This document shows positions 15,443-27,617 of a DNA stretch of 64,000 nt, piece after piece (position 1 is the stretch's first letter; every line of letters starts with the position of its first letter). Source of the stretch: Rhodococcus rhodnii NBRC 100604 (lineage in GTDB: Bacteria; Actinomycetota; Actinomycetes; Mycobacteriales; Mycobacteriaceae); the NCBI RefSeq assembly GCF_001894925.1, contig NZ_BCXD01000015.1, positions 58,715-122,714 on the forward strand, given 5' to 3'. The translations under genes and the position numbers were made by a program. The notes under the pieces are model-generated. The model made no database searches. It saw only the letters and a program-made list of their open reading frames with translations, and was not told the origin of the DNA.

Positions 15443-16637
15443 AGTGTGTCCCTCCGTAGATCGCGGTCATGCACTTGTTGCAGTGGATGCACAGGCCGGA
15501 GCGATGATCGCCCCGGCGGATCTGCTCGACGAGATCGGGCTCGCGCAGCAGTGCCCGCGCGATCGCGACGTACTCGAACCCTTCGTCGACGGCGAGCTGG
15601 ATTCCGGCACGATCGGTGATGCCGCCGAGGAGCACGAGCGGCAGCGTCACCGCGGCGCGGATCTGGCGCGCGTCCTCGAGCAGGTACGCGTCGCGGTACG
15701 GGTACTCGCGCAGGAAGTGCTTGCCGAAGAGCTGGACACCGAGCTTCGTCGGCTGCGGCATGACGGCCGCGAACTCGCGCAGCGGAGCGTCGCCCTTGAA
15801 CAGATACATCGGATTGAGCAGCGAGCTGCCCGCGGTGAGTTCGAGGGCGTCGACGGTGCCGTCGGCCTCGAGCCACTGCGCGACCTGGATCGCCTCGTCG
15901 ACCCAGAAGCCGCCGCGGACGCCGTCGTCCATACCGAGTTTGGCGAGGATCGCGATACGGTCACCGACCGAGTCGCGCACCGCGCGGCCGACGCGGCGAG
16001 CCAGCCGCGCCCGGTTCTCGAGCGAGCCGCCGTACTCGTCGCGACGGCGGTTCGTGCGCGGGCTCAGGAAGGAGCTCACGAAGTAGTTGTGACCGAAGTG
16101 CAGCTCGATCGCGTCGAAGCCCGCCTCGATCGCGCGATTCGCGGCGCGGACGTGCCGCTCGACGATGCGGTCGAGGTCCGCCGACGACGCGCGGCGCGCG
16201 AACGACTGTGTCGTGAGCCGGAACTGACGGCTCGGCGCGAGCGCGGGCGCGTGGTTGTACTTCGCGCTCGCGACGGGGCCGGCATGACCGATCTGCGCCG
16301 AGATCGCGGCGCCCTCGTCGTGGATCGCGTCGGTGAGCGTCCGCAGGCCGGGCATCGCCTCGTCGTCCCACGTGATCTGTCCCGGGGACGTGCGCCCGTC
16401 CTTGTCGACGGCGCAGTAGGCGACGGTCGTCATCCCGACGCCGCCGCGCGCGGGCCTGCGATGGAACTCGATCAGCTCGTCGCTCACCCGGCCCTTGGGG
16501 GTGAGCCCTTCGAAGGTTGCGGCCTTGATGACGCGGTTGCGCAAGGTGATCGGCCCCAGCTTCACGGGGCCGAGGAGGTCGTCGGTCGGTGTGCCGGGCA
16601 CGTCCGGCGGCGCCGCGGCGCGAGGCGAGGTCGTCAT
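15423..16637 (-). CDS. Old Yellow Enzyme / 2,4-dienoyl-CoA reductase-type flavin enzyme
   Basis: NADH:flavin oxidoreductase of 404 residues made of the TIM-barrel domain only. The active-site region has HFGHNYFVSSFLSPRTNRR and DEYGGSLENRARL. A C-terminal cysteine cluster (CIHCNKCM ... C) matches the [4Fe-4S] site of 2,4-dienoyl-CoA reductases, but the FAD/NAD domain that normally follows in DCR is missing. It leads the operon with the FadD17-like ligase. Reduction of a conjugated C=C in a steroid intermediate is the likely role by analogy with bile-acid-modifying OYEs; the substrate is inferred. Confidence 0.82.
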   Translation of the reverse strand: MTTSPRAAAPPDVPGTPTDDLLGPVKLGPITLRNRVIKAATFEGLTPKGRVSDELIEFHRRPARGGVGMTTVAYCAVDKDGRTSPGQITWDDEAMPGLRTLTDAIHDEGAAISAQIGHAGPVASAKYNHAPALAPSRQFRLTTQSFARRASSADLDRIVERHVRAANRAIEAGFDAIELHFGHNYFVSSFLSPRTNRRRDEYGGSLENRARLARRVGRAVRDSVGDRIAILAKLGMDDGVRGGFWVDEAIQVAQWLEADGTVDALELTAGSSLLNPMYLFKGDAPLREFAAVMPQPTKLGVQLFGKHFLREYPYRDAYLLEDARQIRAAVTLPLVLLGGITDRAGIQLAVDEGFEYVAIARALLREPDLVEQIRRGDHRSGLCIHCNKCMTAIYGGTHCVLRTS

Positions 16638-16807
16638 GGGTGCTCCTGCTCGAATGGGTGCGACAGGTTCGCAACGCTAACCACGGGCCCACAAGGACAT
16701 TCGGGTTGTCTCGGTGAGTGGTAACGCCGGCCGGACGGGTGCGCACGCGTGAGAGCTTGGCCCCGACACAGCACGGTCGAGCCACAGACCGCAGGAAAGG
16801 AAGCCCC
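16638..16807. promoter_or_regulatory. Divergent promoter region between the OYE-type and ligase genes
   Basis: 170-bp gap read outward on both sides. The minus strand carries TTAGCGT about 40 bases before the OYE-type gene. The plus strand has GGTTGTCTCGG at about 16702, similar to GGCTGTCTCGG upstream of kshA. A ribosome site GGAAAGGAAG precedes the plus-strand ATG. No long palindrome was seen. Confidence 0.35.
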
Positions 16808-18484
16808 ATGAGTGCACCTCCCGATCCACAGGCGTATCTGGACCAGGTGATCACCGAACTGACCGGCCCCGGCGGGGTGTTCGAGGTCGCCGAGGAGGAC
16901 GTCCTCGGCGCCCGCATGCCCGTCATGCTCGGCCGCCGCGCGTCCGTCGGCGAACTCGTGCGCGACAGCGACGCGTGGGGTGACCGCGACTACCTCGTCA
17001 CGCGGGACGCACGGGTCTCGTTCGCGCAGCATCGCGCCGAGGTCGCCGCCCTTGCCGCGGCGCTGCGCGAGCGTCACGGCGTCGGGCGCGGCGATCGTGT
17101 CGCGATCCTCGCCGCGAACTCGCCCTCGTGGGTGACGGCGTTCTTCGCGACACAGGTGCTCGGCGCGATCGGCGTCGGGATGAACGCGTGGTGGGCTGCG
17201 CCCGAGGTCCGTTACGGCCTCGAGCACTCCACGCCCGTCGTCGTGTTCGCCGACGCCAAGCGCGCGGCGGTCCTGGAGAGTCTCGCCGGCGACGGCGTTC
17301 TCGACGGCGTCACCGTGCTCACGCTCGAGAACGATCTGCCCGACCTCGTCGCGCAGTACCTGGGCGCTCCGCTCGACCTCGCGACCGTCGACGAGGACGA
17401 TCCGTCCACCATCCTCTACACGAGTGGCACCAGCGGACGGCCCAAGGGCGCGCTGCACTCGCACCGGAACCTGCTCGCCGTCGTCGACTACCACCGGTAC
17501 AACGACGGACTGGCCGCCGCGTTCACCGGCCGCCGCTACGAGCCCACCGAACCCAGCGAGCTGCGGTACCTGCTGACGTCACCGCTGCTCCACATCGCGT
17601 CGCTGCACAATCTCGTCGTCCCGCGGCTCGCGACCGGCAGCGCCGTCGTCATGCCCGAGGGTGGTTTCGACGTCGACGCCGTCCTCTCGCTCGTCGAGCG
17701 GGAGCGCGTCACCAACTGGGGCGCCGTCCCGACGATGGCCGCGAGACTGCTCGCCCACCCCGACGTCGAGAAGTACGATCTGTCGTCGCTGCGGGCATTC
17801 GCACTCGCCTCGGCGCCGTCGTCCGTGGCCTTCAAGGAACGGCTCAAGGAGCGGTTCGCATTCGCGCGCGACGCCCTCGTCGACAGCTACGGGCTCACCG
17901 AGTGCAGCACCGCGATCGCGGCCGCCACCGGCCCCGAACTCGAGTACTTCCCGGGAACCCTGGGCCGGCCGATCATCACGGTGAGCCTCGAGATTCGCGA
18001 TCCGCTCGGCGACTGGCTGCCGGACGGCGAGGAAGGCGAGATCTGTGTGCGCAGCCCGTTCGTGATGCTCGGCTACTGGAACGACGAGTCGGCGACACGC
18101 GCCGCGATCGACGACGGCCGCTGGCTGCGCACCGGCGATTTCGGTGTCGTGGAGAACGGCCGGCTGCGGTTGACGGGCCGCCGCTCGGACCTGATTCTGC
18201 GTGGCGGCGAGAACGTGTATCCGACCGAGATCGAACAGTGCCTCGACGAGCATCCCGACGTCGACGAGGCGGCGGTGGTCGGCGTCGCGCATCCCGAACT
18301 CGGCAACGAGGTGGCCGCCGTCGTCGTCGTCCGTGACGGCGCGAGCCCGAACGAGGCCGACCTGCGCTCGTTCGTGGAGTCGCGACTCGCGTACTACAAG
18401 GTGCCGACGCGGTGGCGGATCACCTCGGAGCCGTTGCCGCGCAACGCCACCGGAAAGATCGTCCGTACCCGGATCGAAGCCTGA
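16808..18484 (+). CDS. Acyl-CoA synthetase (AMP-forming)
   Basis: Adenylate-forming ligase of 558 residues from ATG 16808 behind GGAAAGGAAG. The motif [20 protein letters not shown] is near residue 198. [13 protein letters not shown], the hinge [19 protein letters not shown], and the C-terminal [15 protein letters not shown] with its catalytic Lys complete the fold. It is divergent from the OYE/FadD17 operon and 9 bp from the next SDR, so the two form a pair. A steroid or fatty acyl substrate is likely; I do not recognise it as one specific FadD. Confidence 0.88.
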   Translation: MSAPPDPQAYLDQVITELTGPGGVFEVAEEDVLGARMPVMLGRRASVGELVRDSDAWGDRDYLVTRDARVSFAQHRAEVAALAAALRERHGVGRGDRVAILAANSPSWVTAFFATQVLGAIGVGMNAWWAAPEVRYGLEHSTPVVVFADAKRAAVLESLAGDGVLDGVTVLTLENDLPDLVAQYLGAPLDLATVDEDDPSTILYTSGTSGRPKGALHSHRNLLAVVDYHRYNDGLAAAFTGRRYEPTEPSELRYLLTSPLLHIASLHNLVVPRLATGSAVVMPEGGFDVDAVLSLVERERVTNWGAVPTMAARLLAHPDVEKYDLSSLRAFALASAPSSVAFKERLKERFAFARDALVDSYGLTECSTAIAAATGPELEYFPGTLGRPIITVSLEIRDPLGDWLPDGEEGEICVRSPFVMLGYWNDESATRAAIDDGRWLRTGDFGVVENGRLRLTGRRSDLILRGGENVYPTEIEQCLDEHPDVDEAAVVGVAHPELGNEVAAVVVVRDGASPNEADLRSFVESRLAYYKVPTRWRITSEPLPRNATGKIVRTRIEA

Positions 18485-18493
18485 TGCGACGCC

Positions 18494-19357
18494 GTGTCGG
18501 GTGAGCCCGTGAGCGGACGGTTCGCGGGCCGCAGGGCGATCGTCACCGGTGCCAGTCGTGGCATCGGTGCGGCGATCGCCCAGCGGCTCGCCGCGGAAGG
18601 TGCTGCCGTCGCGATCGTCGCTCGAACCGTGGACGACGCCGGCAGCGGAGCCACCGGCTCGTTGCGCCGTGTCGCCGCCCTGATCGAGGGCGGCGGCGGC
18701 ACGGCCGCGTCGATCGGTGCGTCGCTGGAGGATCCGGAGTCGCGTGGACGGATCGTCCCGGCCGCCGAAGCCGCGTTGGACGGACCGATCGACATCCTCG
18801 TCAACAATGCTGCCGCGGCGATGTTCCAGCCGTTGCGGGACTACCCCGCGAAACGCGCGCACCTGACCTTCGAGGTGAACGTGCATGCGCCGCTCACTCT
18901 TTCACAGCAGGTGATTCCGGGGATGCGCGAGCAGGGCGAAGGGTGGATCGTCAACATCGGCAGTGGAACCTCGCGGCTGCGTCCTGTGGAGTTGCCGCGC
19001 GACGGCACCACCGACCTCGATGCCCCGATTCACGGGACGGCGCTGTACGGGATGAGCAAGGCGGCACAGGACCGCATGACGGCGGGACTGGCTGCCGAGC
19101 TGGCCGGCACCGGCATCCGCGTCAACTCGGTGCGACCCCGGTCCGCCGTCGCGACGGCGGGTGCACTGTCGATCGCGTCGGACATGGTCGGTTCGCAGTG
19201 GTTCGTGCCGGAGTCACTCGAGGAGATGACCGAAGCCGTCGTGTTCGTGTGCGACTGCGCCCCCACCTACACCGGACGCATCGAGGCGAGCCTCGACATC
19301 CTCGAACGCGAGGGAATCACCGCCCTCGGCCTGGACGGCACCTCGCTCTCGACGTGA
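18494..19357 (+). CDS. SDR-family oxidoreductase
   Basis: Short-chain dehydrogenase of 287 residues. The cofactor motif TGASRGIG is near residue 17, NNAAA near 100, and the catalytic pair YGMSK near 182. It lies 9 bp after the ligase and is probably co-transcribed. GTG start at 18494; a second GTG at 18509 would remove five residues. A long insertion after the Rossmann beta-alpha unit (GSGATGSLRRVAALIEGGGG) is slightly unusual. Substrate unknown. Confidence 0.84.
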   Translation: MSGEPVSGRFAGRRAIVTGASRGIGAAIAQRLAAEGAAVAIVARTVDDAGSGATGSLRRVAALIEGGGGTAASIGASLEDPESRGRIVPAAEAALDGPIDILVNNAAAAMFQPLRDYPAKRAHLTFEVNVHAPLTLSQQVIPGMREQGEGWIVNIGSGTSRLRPVELPRDGTTDLDAPIHGTALYGMSKAAQDRMTAGLAAELAGTGIRVNSVRPRSAVATAGALSIASDMVGSQWFVPESLEEMTEAVVFVCDCAPTYTGRIEASLDILEREGITALGLDGTSLST

Positions 19358-19420
19358 CGCGGCACCGCCGTCGCCGTCGCCGCGGTGGTCCACCACCCCG
19401 CCACCGGCCCCCAGTCGCGC

Positions 19421-19473
19421 TGGCGCAATGTCACATGGTGCGCTCTCGGTGCACACGATGTGACATTGCGCCA
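19421..19473. terminator. Bidirectional terminator between convergent genes
   Basis: Perfect 16-base inverted repeat, TGGCGCAATGTCACAT at 19421-19436 and its complement at 19458-19473, with further GTGC/GCAC pairing inside the 21-base loop. It lies between the SDR (ends 19357) and the convergent FadD19-like gene (ends 19481). Confidence 0.82.
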
Positions 19474-19480
19474 CAACGGA

Positions 19481-21067
19481 TCAGGACTCGGCGACGGTCG
19501 CGCGTGCCCATCGGTAGTCCGCTTTGCCGCTCGGCGAGCGCACGATCTCCGGCACGACGACGAAGCTGCGCGGCACCTTGTAGCCGGCGAGGCCGCCGCG
19601 GCAGTGCTCGGTCAACTCGGCCTCGTCGATCACCGCCGCCGGATCGCGTAGCGCGATCACCGCGCACACGCGTTCGCCGTAGCGGTCGTCGGGCGCACCC
19701 GCGACGACGGCGTCGAACACCGCGGGATGGCCCTTGAGGGCGGCCTCGACCTCCTCGACGAACACCTTCTCACCGCCGGTGTCGATGCACACCGACCCGC
19801 GCCCGAGCACGACGAAACGATCCTCGCCGTCCCAGTGCGCCATGTCGCCGAGCACCGCCGAACGCCGGCCGTCGATCGTCGGAAAGGTCTCGGCCGACCG
19901 CACGGGATCGTTGTGATAGCCGAGCGGGACGTGCCCCGTCCGCGCGAGCAGACCCACCTCCGACGATCCGGGCGGGATCGGCCGGTGCTCCTCGTCGACG
20001 AGCAACATCGCTTCGCTCGCCTCGATCCGCGGGCGCCCGTCCTCACCGGTCTCGAGCACGCCGTCGACACCCGACTCCGACGCGCCGAACCCGTCCCGCA
20101 GATACAACTGCGGCAGATGCCGCCGCAACCGCGTCCGCACTGCGTCCGACCACAACGCACCGCCCGAGCCGACCATGAACAACGACGACAGGTCGAAGTG
20201 GTCGTGATGTTCGTCGATGGCGTCGGCGAGCGGGCCCGCGATGGCGTCGCCGACGACCATCACGCACCCGATCCGCTCTGCCTCGACGAGCCGCAACGCC
20301 TCGACCGGCTCGAACGTCGGCATGAGCACTTGCAGTGAGCCACTGAAGAACCCGGCGAACAGCGAGTACAGCGCGGCGCCGTGCATGAGCGGTGCCGTCA
20401 CGAGATACGACATCGCGAACGTGCTCCCCGCGACGGCATCGGCGAGCGCACCTTCGTCGCGCAACGGCGGGCCCGTGAAGCTGCCCCCGCCGAGCGCCGC
20501 GAAGTAGAAGTCCTCGTGCCGCCACACCACTCCCTTCGGCAGGCCCGTGGTGCCACCGGTGTAGACGACGAAGTGATCGTCCTCGGAGCGCTGCCCGAAC
20601 TCGCGCTCACCGGCGCAGTGCGCCACCTGCGTCTCGAACGGATGCACCGATGCCGCGGCATCGGAACCCTCGGCACCCACCGTCAGGACACTGCGCACCC
20701 CGGGCGCCCGGTCGCGCGCCTCCAGCGCGGCGGGCAGGAAGTCCGCACCCACCACGACGACGACGCTCTCGGAGTTGTCGTAGAGATAGGCGAGCTCGTC
20801 GCTCGTGTACCGGTAGTTGATGTTGATCGGCACGGCGCGCGCCTTGAGCGCACCCAGCACGCACTGCACGTATTCGATGCCGTTGCGCAGATGGATCGCG
20901 ACGTGCTCGCCGGGCCGCACACCGGCCTCCACGAGCCAGTGGCCGAATCGGTTCGCCGCCCTGTCGAGTTCGGCGAACGTCACCCGCTCGTCGCCGCACA
21001 CGATCGCGTCCCGATCGGGAACGACGTCGACGACGGCCTCGAACAGATCCGCGAGATTGAGTGCCAT
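19481..21067 (-). CDS. fadD19: FadD19-like steroid/fatty acyl-CoA ligase
   Basis: Adenylate-forming acyl-CoA synthetase of 528 residues starting MALNLADLFEAVVDVVPDRD, very close in style to FadD19, which activates the C8 cholesterol side chain. Key stretches are VVYTGGTTGLPKGVVWRHED near residue 167, GRGSVCIDTGGEKVFVEEVE, and the C-terminal SPSGKADYRWA with the catalytic Lys. It is the last gene of the operon that begins with the thiolase at 26830, 10 bp after the mycofactocin-type SDR. Confidence 0.82.
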   Translation of the reverse strand: MALNLADLFEAVVDVVPDRDAIVCGDERVTFAELDRAANRFGHWLVEAGVRPGEHVAIHLRNGIEYVQCVLGALKARAVPININYRYTSDELAYLYDNSESVVVVVGADFLPAALEARDRAPGVRSVLTVGAEGSDAAASVHPFETQVAHCAGEREFGQRSEDDHFVVYTGGTTGLPKGVVWRHEDFYFAALGGGSFTGPPLRDEGALADAVAGSTFAMSYLVTAPLMHGAALYSLFAGFFSGSLQVLMPTFEPVEALRLVEAERIGCVMVVGDAIAGPLADAIDEHHDHFDLSSLFMVGSGGALWSDAVRTRLRRHLPQLYLRDGFGASESGVDGVLETGEDGRPRIEASEAMLLVDEEHRPIPPGSSEVGLLARTGHVPLGYHNDPVRSAETFPTIDGRRSAVLGDMAHWDGEDRFVVLGRGSVCIDTGGEKVFVEEVEAALKGHPAVFDAVVAGAPDDRYGERVCAVIALRDPAAVIDEAELTEHCRGGLAGYKVPRSFVVVPEIVRSPSGKADYRWARATVAES

Positions 21068-21077
21068 CGGCCGCCCG

Positions 21078-21902
21078 TCAGCGATTCAGGTTGCCGAAGT
21101 CGACGGGCACGGCCGCGCCCGTCGTGTAGCGGGCGTCGTCGGAGCACAGCCAGGCGACGACGGCCGCGACGTCCTCGGGTTGCAGGATCGTGTAGGGCAG
21201 CGTGTTCATGTAGATGGGCGAGAGCGTGTGCTGGAACCGGTCGAGCAGCGGCCCCATGTCGCTCATGTCCATCCCGCTCTCGACGCCCGCGGGGTGCACG
21301 GTGTTGACGCGAATCCGGTGCTCGCCCAATTCGTTCGCCATCGTCTTGGCGAGGCCCGTCACGGCGTGCTTCGACGCGACGTAGTGGCCGGTGAAGGGCG
21401 TCCCCTTGAGTCCGGACAGCGAGGACGTGAACACGATCGACCCGCCGCGGCCGTGCTCGATCATGCGCGGAATCGCCGCCTTCGCGGTGTGGAAGACACC
21501 GGTGAGGTTGACGTCGATCGTCTCCTTCCACTGGTCGAGCCCGATCTCCCACGAGAGCGCCGAGCTGCAGATCCCGGCGTTCGCGACGACGAAGTCGGGC
21601 CCGCCGAATCGCTCCGCTCCTTCCGCGAGCACCGCGTCGACGGCGTCGAAGTCGCGGACGTCCGCCGTGCCGGCGTGGATGCGGCCACCCACCTTCTCGA
21701 CGAGCCGGACGGTCTCGGCCAGATCGTCCTCGGTCGCACCGGGGTAGGACGTCGATGCGAAGTCGGTACACGCGTCGAGCACGATGAGGTCGGCGCCCTC
21801 CTCGGCGAAACGTACTGCCTCACTGCGTCCCTGGCCGCGGGCCGCGCCCGTCACGAATGCCACTTTGCCGGCGAACCGCCGGCCGGTCGAATCGTCGATC
21901 AC
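21078..21902 (-). CDS. Mycofactocin-type SDR oxidoreductase
   Basis: Short-chain dehydrogenase of 274 residues from GTG 21902 behind GAGGAG. The N-terminus GKVAFVTGAARGQGRSEAVR and the insertion after the second strand (CTDFASTSYPGATEDDLAET) are hallmarks of the mycofactocin-dependent SDR subfamily. These enzymes hold NAD tightly and hand electrons to mycofactocin. The catalytic pair is HYVASK. The mft biosynthetic operon lies 19 kb to the left, and the neighbours are side-chain degradation enzymes. A steroid or sterol alcohol is a reasonable but unproven substrate. Confidence 0.87.
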   Translation of the reverse strand: MIDDSTGRRFAGKVAFVTGAARGQGRSEAVRFAEEGADLIVLDACTDFASTSYPGATEDDLAETVRLVEKVGGRIHAGTADVRDFDAVDAVLAEGAERFGGPDFVVANAGICSSALSWEIGLDQWKETIDVNLTGVFHTAKAAIPRMIEHGRGGSIVFTSSLSGLKGTPFTGHYVASKHAVTGLAKTMANELGEHRIRVNTVHPAGVESGMDMSDMGPLLDRFQHTLSPIYMNTLPYTILQPEDVAAVVAWLCSDDARYTTGAAVPVDFGNLNR

Positions 21903-21954
21903 ATGAACTCCTCTGGTGGGGGGTGTGCATCGAGTACGAGCGACCGTGCCCGGT

Positions 21955-22599
21955 TCACCGCGGCCGCGGGAGCATCGCGGTGACGAACAAGGCATCGACC
22001 GTGACGCAGGCGTCTCCGTTCGCGGTCGTGATCTCGCCTGTCGTGCGAATCTTGCGGCCGTCGACCTCTTCGACCCGAGCCCGGACGGTGAGCGATTCGA
22101 ACAGCGGTGTCGGGCGGCGGTATCGAACCGAGAGCTGCGCCGTCATGCCGCTGTGCCCGGCCCACGCGTTCGCGACACCGAGCACGTGATCGAGCAGCAG
22201 CGCCGAGACGCCGCCGTGGACGTGACCCGGCGGCCCCTGATAGGGCAGCCCGAGCGTCACCGTCGCGTCGACGGAGCCGTCGGCGCGGCCGTGGATGACG
22301 AGCGGCGGCGCGAGCACGTTCTCGGGACCGGTGACGGGATCATGCCGCGTGACGCCCTCGCCCTGCCACATGTCGATCAGCCGGTCGCTCACATCGGGCG
22401 CGTGGGCTTCGAGCTGGTCGGCGATCCGGCCGAGCTCGTCCGCGACGGCGGCGAGATCGCCCCGGGTACGGTCGGTGCGCAGCAGTGCTTCGACGAGTCG
22501 CCGCGCCTGGGCCGTCGCACGATCGATCGGGGCGTCGGCGGGTGGCGATGTGAGGACGGTGCCGTCGCGGCTGCCGTTCGCCGTCGGGTGCGCGGTCAC
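21955..22599 (-). CDS. Hotdog-fold acyl-CoA thioesterase (PaaI/4HBT type)
   Basis: 214-residue protein with a helical N-terminal half and a C-terminal 4HBT hotdog domain. The domain is marked by GPPGHVHGGVSALLLDHVLG, which holds the typical HGG active-site loop, and by LSVRYRRPTPLFESLTV. It would hydrolyse an acyl-CoA, perhaps to recover CoA from stalled steroid intermediates. GTG start at 22599 overlaps the stop of the MaoC gene (GTGA). Confidence 0.82.
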   Translation of the reverse strand: MTAHPTANGSRDGTVLTSPPADAPIDRATAQARRLVEALLRTDRTRGDLAAVADELGRIADQLEAHAPDVSDRLIDMWQGEGVTRHDPVTGPENVLAPPLVIHGRADGSVDATVTLGLPYQGPPGHVHGGVSALLLDHVLGVANAWAGHSGMTAQLSVRYRRPTPLFESLTVRARVEEVDGRKIRTTGEITTANGDACVTVDALFVTAMLPRPR

Positions 22600-23462
22600 G
22601 AGAGCTCCATCCGGCAGCGATCGAGCACGATGCGGTCGGGGTCGCCGGCGATGCTCGTGCGCAACGTCAGGCCGTCGCCGTCCCGCCACACCGCGGTGCG
22701 CAGCGTCTCCCCCGGGATCACCGGCCCCGCGAAGCGCACCGACCACGAGCGCACGCGCGCCGCCTTGCCCTCCGCGATGTCCTCGACGACGCCGCGGCAC
22801 ACGATGCCGTAGGTCGCGAGTCCGTGCAGGATCGGGCGATCGAAGCCCACCGCAGCGGCGAAGGCGGGGTCGATGTGCAGCGGATTGAGATCGCCGCTGA
22901 GCCTGTAGAGCGCGGCTTGCCCTGGCGCCGTGGGTGTCTCGACGACGGCGTCCGGCTCACGCTCGGGGATCTCGTCCGTGGACCCGGGCCCGGCGGGCCC
23001 TCCGAAGCCGCCTTCACCCCGCATCCAGATCTGCGACCGCGACGTCCACAACGGACCGTCCTCACCGTGTGCGTGATCCTCGAGGACGACGACGGCGGCC
23101 TTCGCCTTGTCCCAGACCTCGGCGACGCGCGACTCGATCCGCGCCGTACCCGACGCCGGGATCGGCGCGTGCACGTCGAGACGCTGACCCGCGTGGAGCA
23201 GACTCGCGAGTGGAACGTCGATGCCGGGCAACGCCATCGACGGTGCACCACGTGCACCGGACGACACTCCTTGCCCCGCGACGACGGCGAAGGTCGGCAG
23301 CACGGCGAGCTGCTTCTCGTAACACCACGCGAGATCCTGCGGATCGAGTGGATGCGTGCCCGCCCCGACTCCGAGGTGGTACAGGATCACATCACGCTCG
23401 GTCCAGGAGATCTCGCGCGTGCGCGGGGTTGCGCCGAGGGCGGCGTCGCGGTCGATGGTCAT
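22596..23462 (-). CDS. MaoC-type double-hotdog enoyl-CoA hydratase
   Basis: 288-residue fused MaoC hydratase, paralogous to the protein at 4823-5656. The C-terminal half has the full hydratase-2 signature [18 protein letters not shown] with catalytic Asp and His, then [10 protein letters not shown]. Such ChsH3/Hsd4B-type enzymes hydrate enoyl-CoAs of the sterol or bile-acid side chain. ATG 23462 follows a strong GGAGGAG site. It lies 43 bp after the FadE34-like gene and overlaps the thioesterase gene. Confidence 0.9.
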   Translation of the reverse strand: MTIDRDAALGATPRTREISWTERDVILYHLGVGAGTHPLDPQDLAWCYEKQLAVLPTFAVVAGQGVSSGARGAPSMALPGIDVPLASLLHAGQRLDVHAPIPASGTARIESRVAEVWDKAKAAVVVLEDHAHGEDGPLWTSRSQIWMRGEGGFGGPAGPGSTDEIPEREPDAVVETPTAPGQAALYRLSGDLNPLHIDPAFAAAVGFDRPILHGLATYGIVCRGVVEDIAEGKAARVRSWSVRFAGPVIPGETLRTAVWRDGDGLTLRTSIAGDPDRIVLDRCRMELS

Positions 23463-23505
23463 CGAATCTCCTCCGAATCGCAGTGGAGTGGCGTTGCGGG
23501 CCGGC

Positions 23506-26909
<3,404 letters not shown>

Positions 26910-27521
26910 TCAGCGATCGGGGAACCCGACGAGCAGCAGCTCGCAGCCGCGCCGGATGTCCTCCTGTGCCTCGGCGGCCGACACCCGGCCGTTGAGGCAC
27001 GACTGCACGATGCCGAACCACAGATGCACGAGCAGTCGCAGCGACGTCGCCTCGCCCGCGGTCGGATTCTCGACGCCCGCGACGTCGAGCAGGATCTGCC
27101 GGAACCGCTCGTCGACGCGCGTCGCGTCGGGCACCAGCAGCGCGTTCGCGGTACTCGTCGACCCGATCATCGCGGTCGAGAGGGCGTGATTCGACAGCAG
27201 CGCGCGCGTCGCCTTGACCAGCACGGTGTACACGGCCTCCGACGGCGAGGTGCGGCGCCCCGGGTTGCGGGTGAGCGCGGCGTGCAGCGATTCCACCTGA
27301 TCGAGGGTGACCGCGACGAACAGGTGCGTCTTCGACGGGAAGTAGCGGTAGAGCGTGCCGATCGCGACCCCCGACATCCGCGCGACGTCGTGCATCTGCA
27401 CGCGGGCGAACTCCTTCTGCCCCGCGAGCGTCGCCGCGGCGACGAGCATGCGCTGATGCCGCGCGTGCTGCTCGTCCGAGCTCGGCTCGGCCGCGTCGCG
27501 TGCGGCTGCGATCCTCGGCAT
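26910..27521 (-). CDS. TetR-family regulator, KstR-like
   Basis: 203-residue TetR repressor. The DNA-binding domain includes VQMHDVARMSGVAIGTLYRYFPSKTHLFV at about residues 42-70 (shown: GVAIGTLYRYFPSKTHL). This closely resembles KstR (VQMRAVADRADVAVGTLYRYFPSK), the repressor of cholesterol catabolism. The C-terminal ligand domain is more diverged. ATG 27521 was chosen for its GGGGAGGA site. It lies directly upstream of the thiolase-FadE34 operon. Its likely ligand is a steroid acid or its CoA ester. Whether it is the cluster's own paralogue rather than the genome's main KstR cannot be told here. Confidence 0.78.
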   Translation of the reverse strand: MPRIAAARDAAEPSSDEQHARHQRMLVAAATLAGQKEFARVQMHDVARMSGVAIGTLYRYFPSKTHLFVAVTLDQVESLHAALTRNPGRRTSPSEAVYTVLVKATRALLSNHALSTAMIGSTSTANALLVPDATRVDERFRQILLDVAGVENPTAGEATSLRLLVHLWFGIVQSCLNGRVSAAEAQEDIRRGCELLLVGFPDR

Positions 27522-27617
27522 CGGTCGTCCTCCCCGTCGTGGTCGCTTTCGATTGTGACATCCGTCGCACGGCCCGGGGGCATGCGTTCCGATCACCGAG
27601 ACCGTCCGCCACCGCGA

